Of a stretch of 64,000 bases of DNA, positions 1-8,390 are shown in pieces (the first letter of the stretch is position 1; every line of letters begins with the position of its first letter). The notes under the pieces were generated by a model, which had not been told where the DNA came from, searched no databases, and saw nothing but the letters and a program-made list of their open reading frames with translations. A program made the position numbers and the translations under genes. The stretch is from assembly GCF_002858765.1 (NCBI RefSeq), contig NZ_PJRP01000005.1, positions 196,863 through 260,862 on the forward strand, written 5' to 3'. This DNA comes from Cupriavidus pauculus. GTDB taxonomy: Bacteria > Pseudomonadota > Gammaproteobacteria > Burkholderiales > Burkholderiaceae.

Positions 1-67
1 CCGACTGACTGCATCTGGCTGGGCCCTCAGTACCGTAGTTCCATAACAAAGCATGACGGAGACAACC

Positions 68-1048
68 ATGATTTCACGCCCCCACTGGCGGGTCGCGGCG
101 GCTGCCACGGCCTTCCTGCTCTCTACCGCGCTGCCAGTGCTGCCCGCGCTGGCCCAGGGCGGCAAGCCGGTACGGCTGATCCTGCCAATCAGCGCGGGTT
201 CCGGCGTCGATGCCATCGCCCGCACCGCCGGCCCGGCCCTGGGCAAGGCCATGGGCCAGCCCGTGGTGATCGAGAACCTGCCCGGCGCAGGGGGCATCAC
301 CGGTGCGGCCGCCGTGGTCAAGGCCCAGCCTGACGGCACAACGCTGGGGCTGGTCTCGAACAACCACGTGATCAACCCGAGCGTGTTCAAGTCCATGCCC
401 TTCGATCCGATCAAGGACGTGACCCCCATCAGCGTGCTTGGCGCCACGCAGCTTGTGCTCGTGGTCAATCCGAAAGTCCCGGCGAAGAACGTCAAGGAAC
501 TGGTGGCGCTGCTCAAGGCGAAGCCCGACGGCTACAACTACGCGTCGTCCGGCAACGGCACGATCATCCATCTGGCCGGCGAGATGTTCCTGAGCGAAGC
601 CGGCGTCAAGGCCAATCAAATCCCCTACAAGGGCACCGGCCCGATGGTGACCGACCTGCTGGGCGGACAGGTGGACATGGGCGTGGTCGCGCTCAACGCC
701 GCGTTGCCATACCTGAAGGCCGGCACCTTGCGCGCCATCGGCCTGTGTGGCGATGCGCGCTCGCCCGTGGCGCCCGAGGTGCCCACCATCGCCGAACAGG
801 GCCTGCCGGGCTACCACGTCGAGGGTTGGTTCGCCGTGATCGGTCCCGCCAACATGAAACCGGCCGACGTGAAGCGCATACACGACGCCTTTGCCACGGC
901 GTTTTCCAGCCCCGAGGTGGTGGAAGCGCTGAAGAAGCAGGCCACCGTCATCAAGCCCGGCTCGCCCGAGGCCGCCGCACAGTTCTTCCGTGCCGAAGCC
1001 GACCGTTACGCAGGCCTGGTGAAGAAGGCCAACGTGAAGGTCGAATGA
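68..1048 (+). CDS. Bug/TctC-family periplasmic solute receptor
   Basis: This is a tripartite tricarboxylate transporter (TTT) receptor, the class of periplasmic proteins that bind small carboxylates. The N-terminus is a signal peptide with a basic start, a hydrophobic core and a likely cut after ALA near residue 29. The usual Bug landmarks follow: LPISAGSGVDAIAR near the mature N-terminus, VIENLPGAGG, and YKGTGPM in the middle. Length is about 326 aa, typical of the family. An in-frame ATG at 53 exists, but GGAGAC lies seven bases before the ATG at 68, so I take 68. Its stop overlaps a possible ATG of the next gene, so the two are probably cotranscribed. The ligand cannot be read from sequence. 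Confidence 0.88.
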   Translation: MISRPHWRVAAAATAFLLSTALPVLPALAQGGKPVRLILPISAGSGVDAIARTAGPALGKAMGQPVVIENLPGAGGITGAAAVVKAQPDGTTLGLVSNNHVINPSVFKSMPFDPIKDVTPISVLGATQLVLVVNPKVPAKNVKELVALLKAKPDGYNYASSGNGTIIHLAGEMFLSEAGVKANQIPYKGTGPMVTDLLGGQVDMGVVALNAALPYLKAGTLRAIGLCGDARSPVAPEVPTIAEQGLPGYHVEGWFAVIGPANMKPADVKRIHDAFATAFSSPEVVEALKKQATVIKPGSPEAAAQFFRAEADRYAGLVKKANVKVE

Positions 1049-1074
1049 TCCCCTCAATCCATCCCATCGAGAAC

Positions 1075-1599
1075 ATGCCCGTTTATCAGCTCGCCGAACA
1101 CACGCCATCCCTTGCCGAAAGCGCCTTCGTGGCCGCCGAGGCCACCGTTATTGGCCGCGCCGAACTGGCCGATGGCGTCAGTGTCTGGCCGGGCGCGGTC
1201 ATCCGTGCCGACAACGAGCCGATCCGGATTGGCGCGGGCAGCAATGTCCAGGAGGGCGCGGTGCTGCATACCGATCCCGGCTATCCGCTGCGGATTGGCG
1301 CGCACGTCAGCGTGGGCCATCAGGCCATGCTGCATGGCTGCACGGTAGGCGACGGTGCGCTGATCGGCATCCAGGCCATCGTGCTGAATCACGCGAACAT
1401 CGGCGCCGAGTCACTGGTTGCCGCAGGCGCCCTGGTGACCGAAGGCAAGGCCTTTCCGCCGCGCTCGCTCATCCTGGGCGCCCCGGCCAAGGCCGTGCGC
1501 GAGCTGACACAGGAAGAGGTCAACAACCTGCGCGCCAATGCCGACGACTATGCCCGGCGCGCGGCGTTTTACAAGACCGCGCTGAAGCGCATCGCCTGA
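1075..1599 (+). CDS. Gamma-class carbonic anhydrase-like hexapeptide-repeat protein
   Basis: The protein is a left-handed beta-helix of the gamma-carbonic anhydrase/PaaY type. It shows repeated hexapeptides such as VIGRAE and VWPGAV. Three histidines match the usual zinc ligands: one in VLHTD and two in GHQAMLHGC. From the ATG at 1075 (MPVYQLAEHTP) it is 174 aa, the normal family length. An ATG at 1045 overlaps the upstream stop (ATGA) and would add ten residues. The role could be CO2/bicarbonate interconversion or, as for PaaY-like proteins, an accessory thioesterase or acyltransferase. Sequence alone does not decide. Confidence 0.8.
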   Translation: MPVYQLAEHTPSLAESAFVAAEATVIGRAELADGVSVWPGAVIRADNEPIRIGAGSNVQEGAVLHTDPGYPLRIGAHVSVGHQAMLHGCTVGDGALIGIQAIVLNHANIGAESLVAAGALVTEGKAFPPRSLILGAPAKAVRELTQEEVNNLRANADDYARRAAFYKTALKRIA

Positions 1600-1670
1600 G
1601 CGCGAGCCCTGTTTTCCCGCAGCCGGCAACCAGACCGGCGTGGGCCATTTCCCATTCAGACGGAGGAGAC

Positions 1671-2738
1671 ATGCATTACAAGAGACTGGCAACAGCCGGT
1701 GTGGCGGCGCTCGCCTGTGCGATTGGCACCGGCGCTGCCTGCGCCCAATCATCGACATCGGTGACGCTGTACGGGCTGGTTGATACGGGGATCGAATTCC
1801 TGAACCACGCGGGGGCCAATGGATCGGGCTCCGTGTATCGGATGTCGCCGGGTAACGTGACCGGGTCGCGCTGGGGGCTGCGCGGCAAGGAAGACCTGGG
1901 CGGCGGCCTGAGCGCGGTGTTCGTGCTGGAAAGCGGCTTCAACAGCGACACCGGCACGTCGGGGCAGGGCGGCCGCCTGTTCGGACGGCAGGGCTATGTC
2001 GGCCTGCAGAATCCATGGGGGCTGATTTCGCTGGGACGGCAGATCAACACGCTGTACGACCTGTTCGTGCCACTCGATCCCGTGCGCTACACCAGTTATG
2101 GCCTGCTGGCCCAGGATGCGCAGTTTGCCAACCGTGCAGACAACGCCATCAAGTACACCGGCAACTTCGGCAACCTGACCATCACCGGCATGTACAGCGC
2201 CGGCTACGACGCCACGGTGGTCAACGGCAGCGAAGTGCCGGGCAATCCGCGCATCGGGCAGGAGATTGGCGCGGGTACGTCGTACACGGTCGGCAAGCTC
2301 GGCATGGTATTGGCCTACGACCAGCGGCGCGGCACGTCGGCCGCGTCGTCCGAAATGATCGAACGACGCTACGCGACCGGGCTGCTGTGGACCGATGGGC
2401 CCTTCACGGCGACGGCCGGCTACCGCTTCCTGCAGGGGACTATCGCCACGCCGTCGCTGCGCGCCCATCTGTACTGGATCGGCGGTTCGTACAACTTCAC
2501 GCCGGCCTTCGTGGTGCGCGCCGGTGTCTATCGCACCGACCGGCGCGATTCGCCCAACGATGCCATGAGCTACGCCATGGCGATGGCCTATACGCTGTCG
2601 AAACGCACGGACCTGTACCTCAACGCATCATTCATGGACAACAAGGGCGCGTCCACGCTGGGGGTGGTGAATGGTGGCACGGTGGCGCCAGGCGTGAACC
2701 AGACCGGCGTGGTGGCCGGGATCAGGCACATCTTCTGA
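1671..2738 (+). CDS. Gram-negative general porin (Burkholderia type)
   Basis: This is an outer-membrane trimeric porin. It has a signal peptide ending in AACAQ, the family opening SSVTLYGLVDTGIEF-like (here STSVTLYGLVDTG), and the block SRWGLRGKEDLGGGLSAVF. The chain ends in VVAGIRHIF, with the terminal aromatic residue needed for barrel assembly. Length is 355 aa, normal for the family. GGAGGAGAC lies just before the ATG. It follows the receptor and carbonic-anhydrase-like genes on the same strand, so it probably provides outer-membrane entry for the same solutes. It converges on the IclR gene downstream. Confidence 0.9.
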   Translation: MHYKRLATAGVAALACAIGTGAACAQSSTSVTLYGLVDTGIEFLNHAGANGSGSVYRMSPGNVTGSRWGLRGKEDLGGGLSAVFVLESGFNSDTGTSGQGGRLFGRQGYVGLQNPWGLISLGRQINTLYDLFVPLDPVRYTSYGLLAQDAQFANRADNAIKYTGNFGNLTITGMYSAGYDATVVNGSEVPGNPRIGQEIGAGTSYTVGKLGMVLAYDQRRGTSAASSEMIERRYATGLLWTDGPFTATAGYRFLQGTIATPSLRAHLYWIGGSYNFTPAFVVRAGVYRTDRRDSPNDAMSYAMAMAYTLSKRTDLYLNASFMDNKGASTLGVVNGGTVAPGVNQTGVVAGIRHIF

Positions 2739-2809
2739 TCGCTTGATCCGGCGAGGTGCGGTGGAAGGGCGGGCGGCGAGGGGCGGGCGTCGATGGCGCG
2801 GCGCCGGCT

Positions 2810-3538
2810 TCAGTCGTGCGTGAAGCTGCCTGTGCTGTAGACCTTCTCGCACCACGCCGGGCTCGCACCGAGCAGCCTTGACAGTTTGGCTGCAGCCACC
2901 AGTTGCACGCGTGCGATCTCGGTGCGGTCGGCTGCCTGCAGGCGCGAGGCCGGGCCGGAAAGCGTGAGCGATGCCATGAACTTGTCGCCGGCGCCGAACA
3001 GCGGCGTGGCGAAGGCGGCGGTGTAAATGTCGCGCACGCCTGCGGTGAACCATGGCAACGGTTCGTCGCGGCGGGCCGATTCATCGTCCTTTCCCCAGTA
3101 CTTGAGCACCGACCCGATTGCCGTGTCATCCAGCGGCAGGATCGTGCCGGGCAGGCGTGTCTCGCGCAGGCCTTCGCTCGGTTCGGCGCGGTACAGGCAC
3201 ATGCGCTGCTCGTCGCCGTGCAGCACGTAGTACGACGCGCTTTCACGGGTGGCCAGCGCCAGTTCCTGCAGCACGGGTTCGATGAGCGACCCCAGCTGGA
3301 ACGACTGCTCGTAGAGCTTGCCCAGGTAGAGCACGCGCGGCCCCAGCGCATACCGCCCATCGGCGGTGCGTACTACATAGCTCATCCGCTCCAGCGAATT
3401 CAGCAGACGGAACACCGTCGTCTTGTGCATGCCGGAGGTGCTGGACAGTTGCGCAAGCGACTGGATCTCCGCGCCAAGGCGGAAGCAGTCCAGCAAACCA
3501 AGCGCCTTTTCGACGGCGGCTACCCCGTGGTTACTCAT
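2810..3538 (-). CDS. IclR-family transcriptional regulator
   Basis: The first ~60 residues form a winged helix-turn-helix (SLAQLSSTSGMHKTTVFRLL). The rest is an IclR effector domain with YALGPRVLYLGK and the ligand-pocket region GTILPLDDTAIGSVL. The open frame reaches 3601, but the ATG at 3538 begins with the usual MSNHGVAAVEKALGLLDCF and is preceded by GGAAC, giving 242 aa. It diverges from the Bug gene at 3706. Three TTGTAC-based palindromes lie between them, so it is probably the local regulator and may autoregulate. The effector is unknown. Confidence 0.88.
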   Translation of the reverse strand: MSNHGVAAVEKALGLLDCFRLGAEIQSLAQLSSTSGMHKTTVFRLLNSLERMSYVVRTADGRYALGPRVLYLGKLYEQSFQLGSLIEPVLQELALATRESASYYVLHGDEQRMCLYRAEPSEGLRETRLPGTILPLDDTAIGSVLKYWGKDDESARRDEPLPWFTAGVRDIYTAAFATPLFGAGDKFMASLTLSGPASRLQAADRTEIARVQLVAAAKLSRLLGASPAWCEKVYSTGSFTHD

Positions 3539-3566
3539 CTTTTGTTCCGGTACGTGATTCTGGTCA

Positions 3567-3581
3567 TTGTACTGTGTACAA
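3567..3581. promoter_or_regulatory. Palindromic operator-like site 1 (IclR/Bug divergent region)
   Basis: TTGTAC and GTACAA are perfect inverted arms around TGT, just upstream of the IclR start at 3538. The same palindrome recurs at 3667-3681, which is why I read it as a binding site. That the adjacent IclR protein binds it is inference. Confidence 0.6.
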
Positions 3582-3589
3582 CGCCATTT

Positions 3590-3600
3590 TGTACTGTACA
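3590..3600. promoter_or_regulatory. Palindromic operator-like site 2 (shortened version)
   Basis: TGTAC-T-GTACA is a perfect palindrome with a one-base centre. It lies between the two longer copies and shares their half-site. It may be a weaker site or part of a cooperative array. Confidence 0.5.
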
Positions 3601-3666
3601 CGGGTAAACGCCAAGTGGAGCGACGACTTTAACGGACTATAGTTGTCTCAAATTTATGAAACGCTG

Positions 3667-3681
3667 TTGTACACAGTACAA
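3667..3681. promoter_or_regulatory. Palindromic operator-like site 3, close to the Bug start
   Basis: TTGTAC-ACA-GTACAA is the same inverted repeat as 3567-3581, read on the other strand. It ends 24 bases before the Bug ATG at 3706. Bound protein there would be expected to block transcription or its early elongation. Confidence 0.6.
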
Positions 3682-3705
3682 CGCAACAAAAAACGGAGAC
3701 AACCA

Positions 3706-4668
3706 ATGCGTCAAGTCCGATTCCTTCTCGTTGCGGCATGTGCGATGGCGGCGATGTCCGCGCACGCAGCCTGGCCCGATGACCGGCCCATCGAGGTCTA
3801 CGTCGGCTTTGCCGCCGGGGGAGGCACGGACCTGCTGGCGCGCGCCATGACGCCGTTCCTGCAGAAGCACCTGGGCGGCAAGGCGCGCATCGTGGTGGTG
3901 AACAAGCCGGGCGCGTCGGGCGAGATCGCTTATTCGGCGCTGTCGCGGGCGGCGGCCGATGGCTACACCATCGGCATCGTGTCCACGCCGTCGCTGCTGA
4001 CGATTCCCATCCAGCGCAAGCCCAAGTACGACCCGGCCAGCATCGTGCCGCTGGCGCGCGTGATCGACGATCCGGCCATGTTCGTGGTGGCCGGCGACAG
4101 CAAGCTCGGGTCGCTGGCCGACCTGGTCCGGCAGCTCAAGGGCAACCCCGAGGGCGTGTCGATGGGGAGCAACGGCATCGGCACCAATGGGCACATGGCT
4201 GCCCTGGCGCTGCAGCAGGTCACTGGCGCCCGCGTCAATCACATTCCTTTTGCCGGGACGTCGCAGACCAAGACCAGCCTGCTGGGCCACCACATCGACG
4301 TGATGGCCATGAGCACCACCGAATTCACAGAGGCCGATCGCGCCTCGAAGGATGTGAAGGTGCTGGCGCAACTGGGCAACGAGCGCCGGCCGGGGCTGGT
4401 GGCGGACGTGCCGACGGCCCGCGAGCAGAAGCTCGACATCACGATTTCGTCCGAGCGTGGCTTCGCGGTGCCGCGCGGCCTGCCGCCGGAGATCGCCAAA
4501 CGCCTGCAGGACGCCATCGAGGCCACGACGAAAGATCCCGAATTCCTGGCCCGCGCCGTCAACGAGGCGCGCGGCATTTCCTATCTGTCCGGTGCGGCGT
4601 GGACCCAGCACATGGCCACGCAGCGCGGCAAGTTTGAAAGCCTGTGGAAGCTCGCTTCCACCAGGTAA
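3706..4668 (+). CDS. Bug/TctC-family periplasmic solute receptor
   Basis: This is the first gene of the plus-strand catabolic run. The signal peptide MRQVRFLLVAACAMAAMSAHA is followed by AWPDDRPIEVYVGFAAGGGTDLLARA and VVVNKPGASGEIAY, both standard for TTT receptors. The frame opens at 3643, but ACGGAGAC before the ATG at 3706 and the signal peptide fix the start there (320 aa). TTGTAC palindromes lie immediately upstream, so it is likely controlled by the divergent IclR protein. The next gene follows after about 48 bases. Ligand unknown; context suggests a hydroxy- or oxo-carboxylate. Confidence 0.88.
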   Translation: MRQVRFLLVAACAMAAMSAHAAWPDDRPIEVYVGFAAGGGTDLLARAMTPFLQKHLGGKARIVVVNKPGASGEIAYSALSRAAADGYTIGIVSTPSLLTIPIQRKPKYDPASIVPLARVIDDPAMFVVAGDSKLGSLADLVRQLKGNPEGVSMGSNGIGTNGHMAALALQQVTGARVNHIPFAGTSQTKTSLLGHHIDVMAMSTTEFTEADRASKDVKVLAQLGNERRPGLVADVPTAREQKLDITISSERGFAVPRGLPPEIAKRLQDAIEATTKDPEFLARAVNEARGISYLSGAAWTQHMATQRGKFESLWKLASTR

Positions 4669-4716
4669 GCCTCTCTGGCAGATCCCCTTGTTTGTCCGTC
4701 ATATCTGGAGTCGTAC

Positions 4717-5415
4717 ATGAGCACCCAAGCCAAAGCATCCCCCGCAATCCGTCGCGATTTTGAGCGCGTTTCGCCCGAACTGGTGGCGCGCGCGTCGAAG
4801 TTCCAGGCCGCCATCCTGGCCGATGTGGTGGGCCGTCGCGGCACGCTGAACGCCCGCGTGCAGGGCCTGTCGCCGGCCATGAAGGTGTGCGGCCCGGCGC
4901 TGACCGTCGAGGTGCGACCCGGCGACAACCTGATGTTCCACGTGGGCCTGGCCCTGGCCAAGCCCGGCGACGTGATCGTGGTCGACGGCAAGGGCGACCA
5001 GACCGCCGCGCTGTGCGGCGAGATCATGGCCACCCAGGCGCAGGCCTCGGGCCTTGCCGGCTTCGTGATCGATGCCGCCGTGCGCGATTCGCACGAGCTG
5101 GCGCATGGCGCGTTCCCGATTTTCTCGGCCGGCACCAATCCGTGCGGCCCCACCAAGGCCATTGGCGGCCTGGTGAACTGGCCCGCGTCGGTGGCCGGCG
5201 TGGCCGTCAATCCGGGCGACCTGATCGTGGGCGATGCCGATGGCGTGGTCGTGATCCCGCGCGAGGATGTGCCGGCCATCCTGGAACTGGCGCAGAAGAA
5301 GGTGGATGCCGAAGCCAAACGCATTGCCGCCATCAAGGCCGGCGACCTGCGCCCGGGCTGGCTCGACAAGGAACTGCGCGCCGCCGGCGTGCTGGCCGAG
5401 GGTGAATCGCTGTGA
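4717..5415 (+). CDS. RraA-like class II aldolase (HMG/CHA aldolase, oxaloacetate decarboxylase type)
   Basis: At 232 aa this belongs to the RraA/HMG-CHA aldolase fold. Members cleave 4-hydroxy-4-methyl- or 4-carboxy-4-hydroxy-2-oxo acids to pyruvate plus a second oxo acid, using a divalent metal. The characteristic run G-X20-R-D-X2-E is present: GEIMATQAQ begins it and RDSHEL closes it. The C-terminal GDLIVGDADGVVVIPRE is also typical. Its stop overlaps the GTG start of the dehydrogenase by four bases, so translation is probably coupled. The aldol substrate is not proven. A methyltransferase or RNase E regulator role, as older labels say, is unlikely here. Confidence 0.82.
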   Translation: MSTQAKASPAIRRDFERVSPELVARASKFQAAILADVVGRRGTLNARVQGLSPAMKVCGPALTVEVRPGDNLMFHVGLALAKPGDVIVVDGKGDQTAALCGEIMATQAQASGLAGFVIDAAVRDSHELAHGAFPIFSAGTNPCGPTKAIGGLVNWPASVAGVAVNPGDLIVGDADGVVVIPREDVPAILELAQKKVDAEAKRIAAIKAGDLRPGWLDKELRAAGVLAEGESL

Positions 5416-6356
5416 GCATCGTGAAGACCCCCGTTCTGCTGGTCACGGGCAATGACCTGGCGCCTCAGGCGCTTGAACTGCTCAAGGATTTCGAGGTTGT
5501 CTTCGCCGGCAAGCAATGCAGCGAGGAAACCGTGCTGGCGCTGGCCAAAGAGAAGGACCCGGTGGCCATCATCGTGCGCTACGGCAAGGTAGGAGCGACG
5601 ATCATGGACGCCGCCCCGTCGCTGAAGGTGATCTCCAAGCACGGCAGCGGCATCGACGTGATCGACCAGAACGCCGCCGCCCAGCGTGGCATCGCGGTGA
5701 AGGCGGCGGTAGGCGCCAATGCCGCGGCCGTGGCCGAGCACGCGTGGGCGCTGATCCTGGCCTGCGCCAAAGCCGTGCCGCACCTGAACGCGCGCATGCG
5801 CGACGGCCACTGGGACAAGTCGACCCACAAGACCATCGAGCTGAACGGCCGTACGCTGGGCATCGTGGGCCTGGGCGAGATCGGCCGCCGCGCCGCGGTG
5901 ACCGGCGTGGCGCTGGGCATGCGCGTGATCGCGTTCGATCCTTATGCGAAGACCGTGCCCCAGGGCGTGACGCGGGTGGACAACCTGCCGCAGCTCTATC
6001 GCGAGGCCGATGTGGTGTCGCTGCATTGCCCGCTGACGGACGACAACCGCGGCATGCTGAACCGCGAGACGCTGGCCCAGTTCAAGGACGGGGCCATTCT
6101 GGTCAACACGGCGCGTGGCGGCCTGATCGACGAACCGGCGCTGGCCGACGCGCTGGCCAGCGGCAAGCTGTATGCGGCCGGGCTGGACAGCTTCGCGGTC
6201 GAGCCGATGACCGTGCCGCACCCGTTCCAGCAGACGCCGAACCTGATCCTGTCGCCGCACATCGGCGGTGTCAGCGATGCGGCCTACGTGAACATGGGCG
6301 TGGGCGCGGCGAAGAACGTGCTGGCCGTGCTGCAGGACGCCGCCACGGCGGTGTAG
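5412..6356 (+). CDS. D-2-hydroxyacid dehydrogenase (SerA/GhrB-like, NAD-dependent)
   Basis: This 314-aa protein has the two-domain D-isomer-specific 2-hydroxyacid dehydrogenase plan. The nucleotide-binding loop is GIVGLGEIGRRAA (GxGxxG). The catalytic set is an Arg in NTARGGLIDE, a Glu in DSFAVEP and a His in SPHIGG. It lacks the C-terminal ACT domain of long SerA forms, so a catabolic oxidoreductase is more likely than serine synthesis. Translation starts at GTG inside the upstream stop (GTGA). It probably reduces or oxidises an oxo/hydroxy acid linked to the aldolase reaction. Confidence 0.85.
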   Translation: MSIVKTPVLLVTGNDLAPQALELLKDFEVVFAGKQCSEETVLALAKEKDPVAIIVRYGKVGATIMDAAPSLKVISKHGSGIDVIDQNAAAQRGIAVKAAVGANAAAVAEHAWALILACAKAVPHLNARMRDGHWDKSTHKTIELNGRTLGIVGLGEIGRRAAVTGVALGMRVIAFDPYAKTVPQGVTRVDNLPQLYREADVVSLHCPLTDDNRGMLNRETLAQFKDGAILVNTARGGLIDEPALADALASGKLYAAGLDSFAVEPMTVPHPFQQTPNLILSPHIGGVSDAAYVNMGVGAAKNVLAVLQDAATAV

Positions 6357-6468
6357 TCGAGTAAGGGCGTAACGCTGCAAGGGAAGCCGCCCGGTTTCCC
6401 CAGATAGAAACAGGCATCGCGGTGGGTTTGGCGGCAGCCAGACCCGCCGCAGGTGCCAGGAGACAACG

Positions 6469-7461
6469 ATGTTGCATCGCGCATTTTTCCGCTCATTTTC
6501 CCGTCTGGCGGCGCCGCTGGCCGCTGCCGCGACACTGGCCGGCCTGGGCACCCCCGCACTGGCGGCGTATCCCGACAAGCCCGTGCGGATCGTCGTGCCC
6601 AACCCGCCGGGCGGGGCCGTCGACGTGGTGACCCGCAAGGTGGCTCAGAAGCTGACCCAGCAGACGGGCCAGAGCTTCGTGGTCGAGAACAAGCCGGGTG
6701 CCTCGGGCACGATCGGCACCACGCAGGTCGTGAACGCGCCGGCAGACGGCTACACGCTGCTGGCCAACGACAATTCGTACACCACGCTGCCGTACGTCTT
6801 CAAGAAGCTGAACTGGGACCATCAGACCGCGCTGGTGCCCATCGCGCCGTTTGCGTTCTCGCCGGTGGTGGTGGGTGTGAAGGCCGATTCGCGCTTCAAG
6901 GATCTGCAGTCGCTGGTCAGCTACGCCAAGGCGCATCCGGGCGAAGTCACGTTTGGCACCGGCGGCCCCGGCAGCTCGCCGCACTTTGCCGCCGAGGCGT
7001 TCCAGCAGGCGGCCGGCATCAAGCTGATGCACGTGCCGTACAAAGGGGCCGGGGAGGCCATGGTGGGCCTGCTGGGTGGTAGCGTCGATCTGCTGGTGGT
7101 GTCCACGCCCACCGCGCTGGCGCCGGTCAAGGGCAATCAGATGCGCCTGCTTGGTATCAGCGGCAAGAGCCGTGTCGACGTATTCCCGAATGTGCCGACG
7201 TTTGCCGAAGCCGGCCTGCCGGCCTTCAGCCTGTTCAACTGGTCGGGCCTGGCCGCGCCGAAGGGCACGCCGAAGGCAGTCATCGCCCGCCTGCAGGCCG
7301 AAATCCAGAAGGCCTTGCAGGCGCCCGACATGCAGGACTTCCTGGCAAAGATGGGCTCGCAGCCGGGCAACCTGGACAGCCCCGCGTTTGCGCAACTGAT
7401 CCAGCGCGAAACGGCGCAATGGGCCACGGTCGCGCAGAAAGCCAATATCGAAAAGCAATAG
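6469..7461 (+). CDS. Bug/TctC-family periplasmic solute receptor
   Basis: A third TTT receptor, 330 aa. The signal peptide runs to PALAA near residue 28 and is followed by YPDKPVRIVVPNPPGGAVDVVTRK, VVENKPGASGTIGTTQ and VPYKGAGEAMVGLLGG. CAGGAGAC precedes the ATG. It is followed within six bases by the SMP-30 gene, so they share a transcript. It is clearly distinct from the receptors at 3706 and 9272, so the operon may serve several ligands. Confidence 0.88.
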   Translation: MLHRAFFRSFSRLAAPLAAAATLAGLGTPALAAYPDKPVRIVVPNPPGGAVDVVTRKVAQKLTQQTGQSFVVENKPGASGTIGTTQVVNAPADGYTLLANDNSYTTLPYVFKKLNWDHQTALVPIAPFAFSPVVVGVKADSRFKDLQSLVSYAKAHPGEVTFGTGGPGSSPHFAAEAFQQAAGIKLMHVPYKGAGEAMVGLLGGSVDLLVVSTPTALAPVKGNQMRLLGISGKSRVDVFPNVPTFAEAGLPAFSLFNWSGLAAPKGTPKAVIARLQAEIQKALQAPDMQDFLAKMGSQPGNLDSPAFAQLIQRETAQWATVAQKANIEKQ

Positions 7462-7466
7462 ACGCC

Positions 7467-8390
7467 ATGATGCTGCTGCAGCCCCCCAACGTGCGTGACG
7501 CCACGGTGCTTACCCGGTTGCCGGACGCGTTTCGCCGGCAGGATCGGGACAACGCCTGGTCGCTGGCCAATCGCGGCGGCGCGGTCACCGATTCCTTCCT
7601 GGAAGGCCCCGTCTGGGCGGACGGCCATCTGTGGGTCACCGACATTCCCCATGGCCGGATCTTCCGGGTGTCGTTGCAGGGCGACTGGGAGCAGGTGGCC
7701 GAGTACGACGGCGAGCCCAACGGCATGAAGCGCCTGGCCAGTGGCGATTTCCTGATCACCGACTACCGCAACGGGCTGATGCGGCTCGATGCCCGCACCG
7801 GCACCGTCACGCCGTTTCTGGAGCGGCGGAATTCCGAGCGCTTCCGGGGCGTCAACGATCTGACCTTCGATGCGGCCGGCAACCTGTATTTCACGGACCA
7901 GGGCCAGACCGGCATGCACGATCCCACGGGTCGCGTGTATCGGCTGGCACCCGATGGCCGGCTCGATGTGCTGCTGGCCAACGCGCCCAGCCCGAACGGC
8001 CTGGTGCTGTCGCCGGACGAGAAGGTGCTGTACGTGGCCATGACACGCGGCAACTGCGTGTGGCGCGTGCCGCTGCAGGCCGATGGCTCGGTCAGCAAGG
8101 TCGGCCAGTTCTTTACGTCGTACGGACCGAGCGGCCCCGACGGGCTGGCCATGCGCGCCGACGGCTTCCTGCTGGTGGCCAATCCGGGGCTGGGCTATGT
8201 CTGGGTGCTCAACCATCGCGCCGAGCCGGTCGAGGTGATTCGCACGCCCGTTGGGGCGTCGCTGACCAACCTGTGCTTTGGCGGGGCCGATGGCAGCACG
8301 CTGCTGATGACCGAGTCGACGACCGGCTCGATCCTGTGCGCGGCGATGCCCGAGGGCGGCGCCCCGGTGCATGGCGGGCGTCTGGCATGA
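7467..8390 (+). CDS. SMP-30/gluconolactonase-family lactonase
   Basis: This is a six-bladed beta-propeller hydrolase that opens sugar-acid or related lactones using a divalent metal. Expected metal-site regions are visible: Glu in FLEGPVWADG, Asn in GVNDLTFDAAGNLYFTD, Asn in SPNGLVLSPDE and Asp in GPDGLAMRADG. Length is 307 aa from the ATG at 7467. A second ATG follows at 7470, and the frame extends upstream into the receptor gene without a start signal. The stop overlaps the next ATG (ATGA). No signal peptide, so it acts in the cytoplasm. Confidence 0.82.
   Translation: MMLLQPPNVRDATVLTRLPDAFRRQDRDNAWSLANRGGAVTDSFLEGPVWADGHLWVTDIPHGRIFRVSLQGDWEQVAEYDGEPNGMKRLASGDFLITDYRNGLMRLDARTGTVTPFLERRNSERFRGVNDLTFDAAGNLYFTDQGQTGMHDPTGRVYRLAPDGRLDVLLANAPSPNGLVLSPDEKVLYVAMTRGNCVWRVPLQADGSVSKVGQFFTSYGPSGPDGLAMRADGFLLVANPGLGYVWVLNHRAEPVEVIRTPVGASLTNLCFGGADGSTLLMTESTTGSILCAAMPEGGAPVHGGRLA

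Noticed and set aside
745..1074. N-terminal extension of the carbonic-anhydrase-like frame
   Set aside because: It overlaps the receptor gene in another frame and has no family similarity; the true protein starts at 1045 or 1075.
4581..6638. A 685-residue minus-strand open frame
   Set aside because: It lies opposite the aldolase and dehydrogenase, both of which have clear motifs. The antisense product has none.
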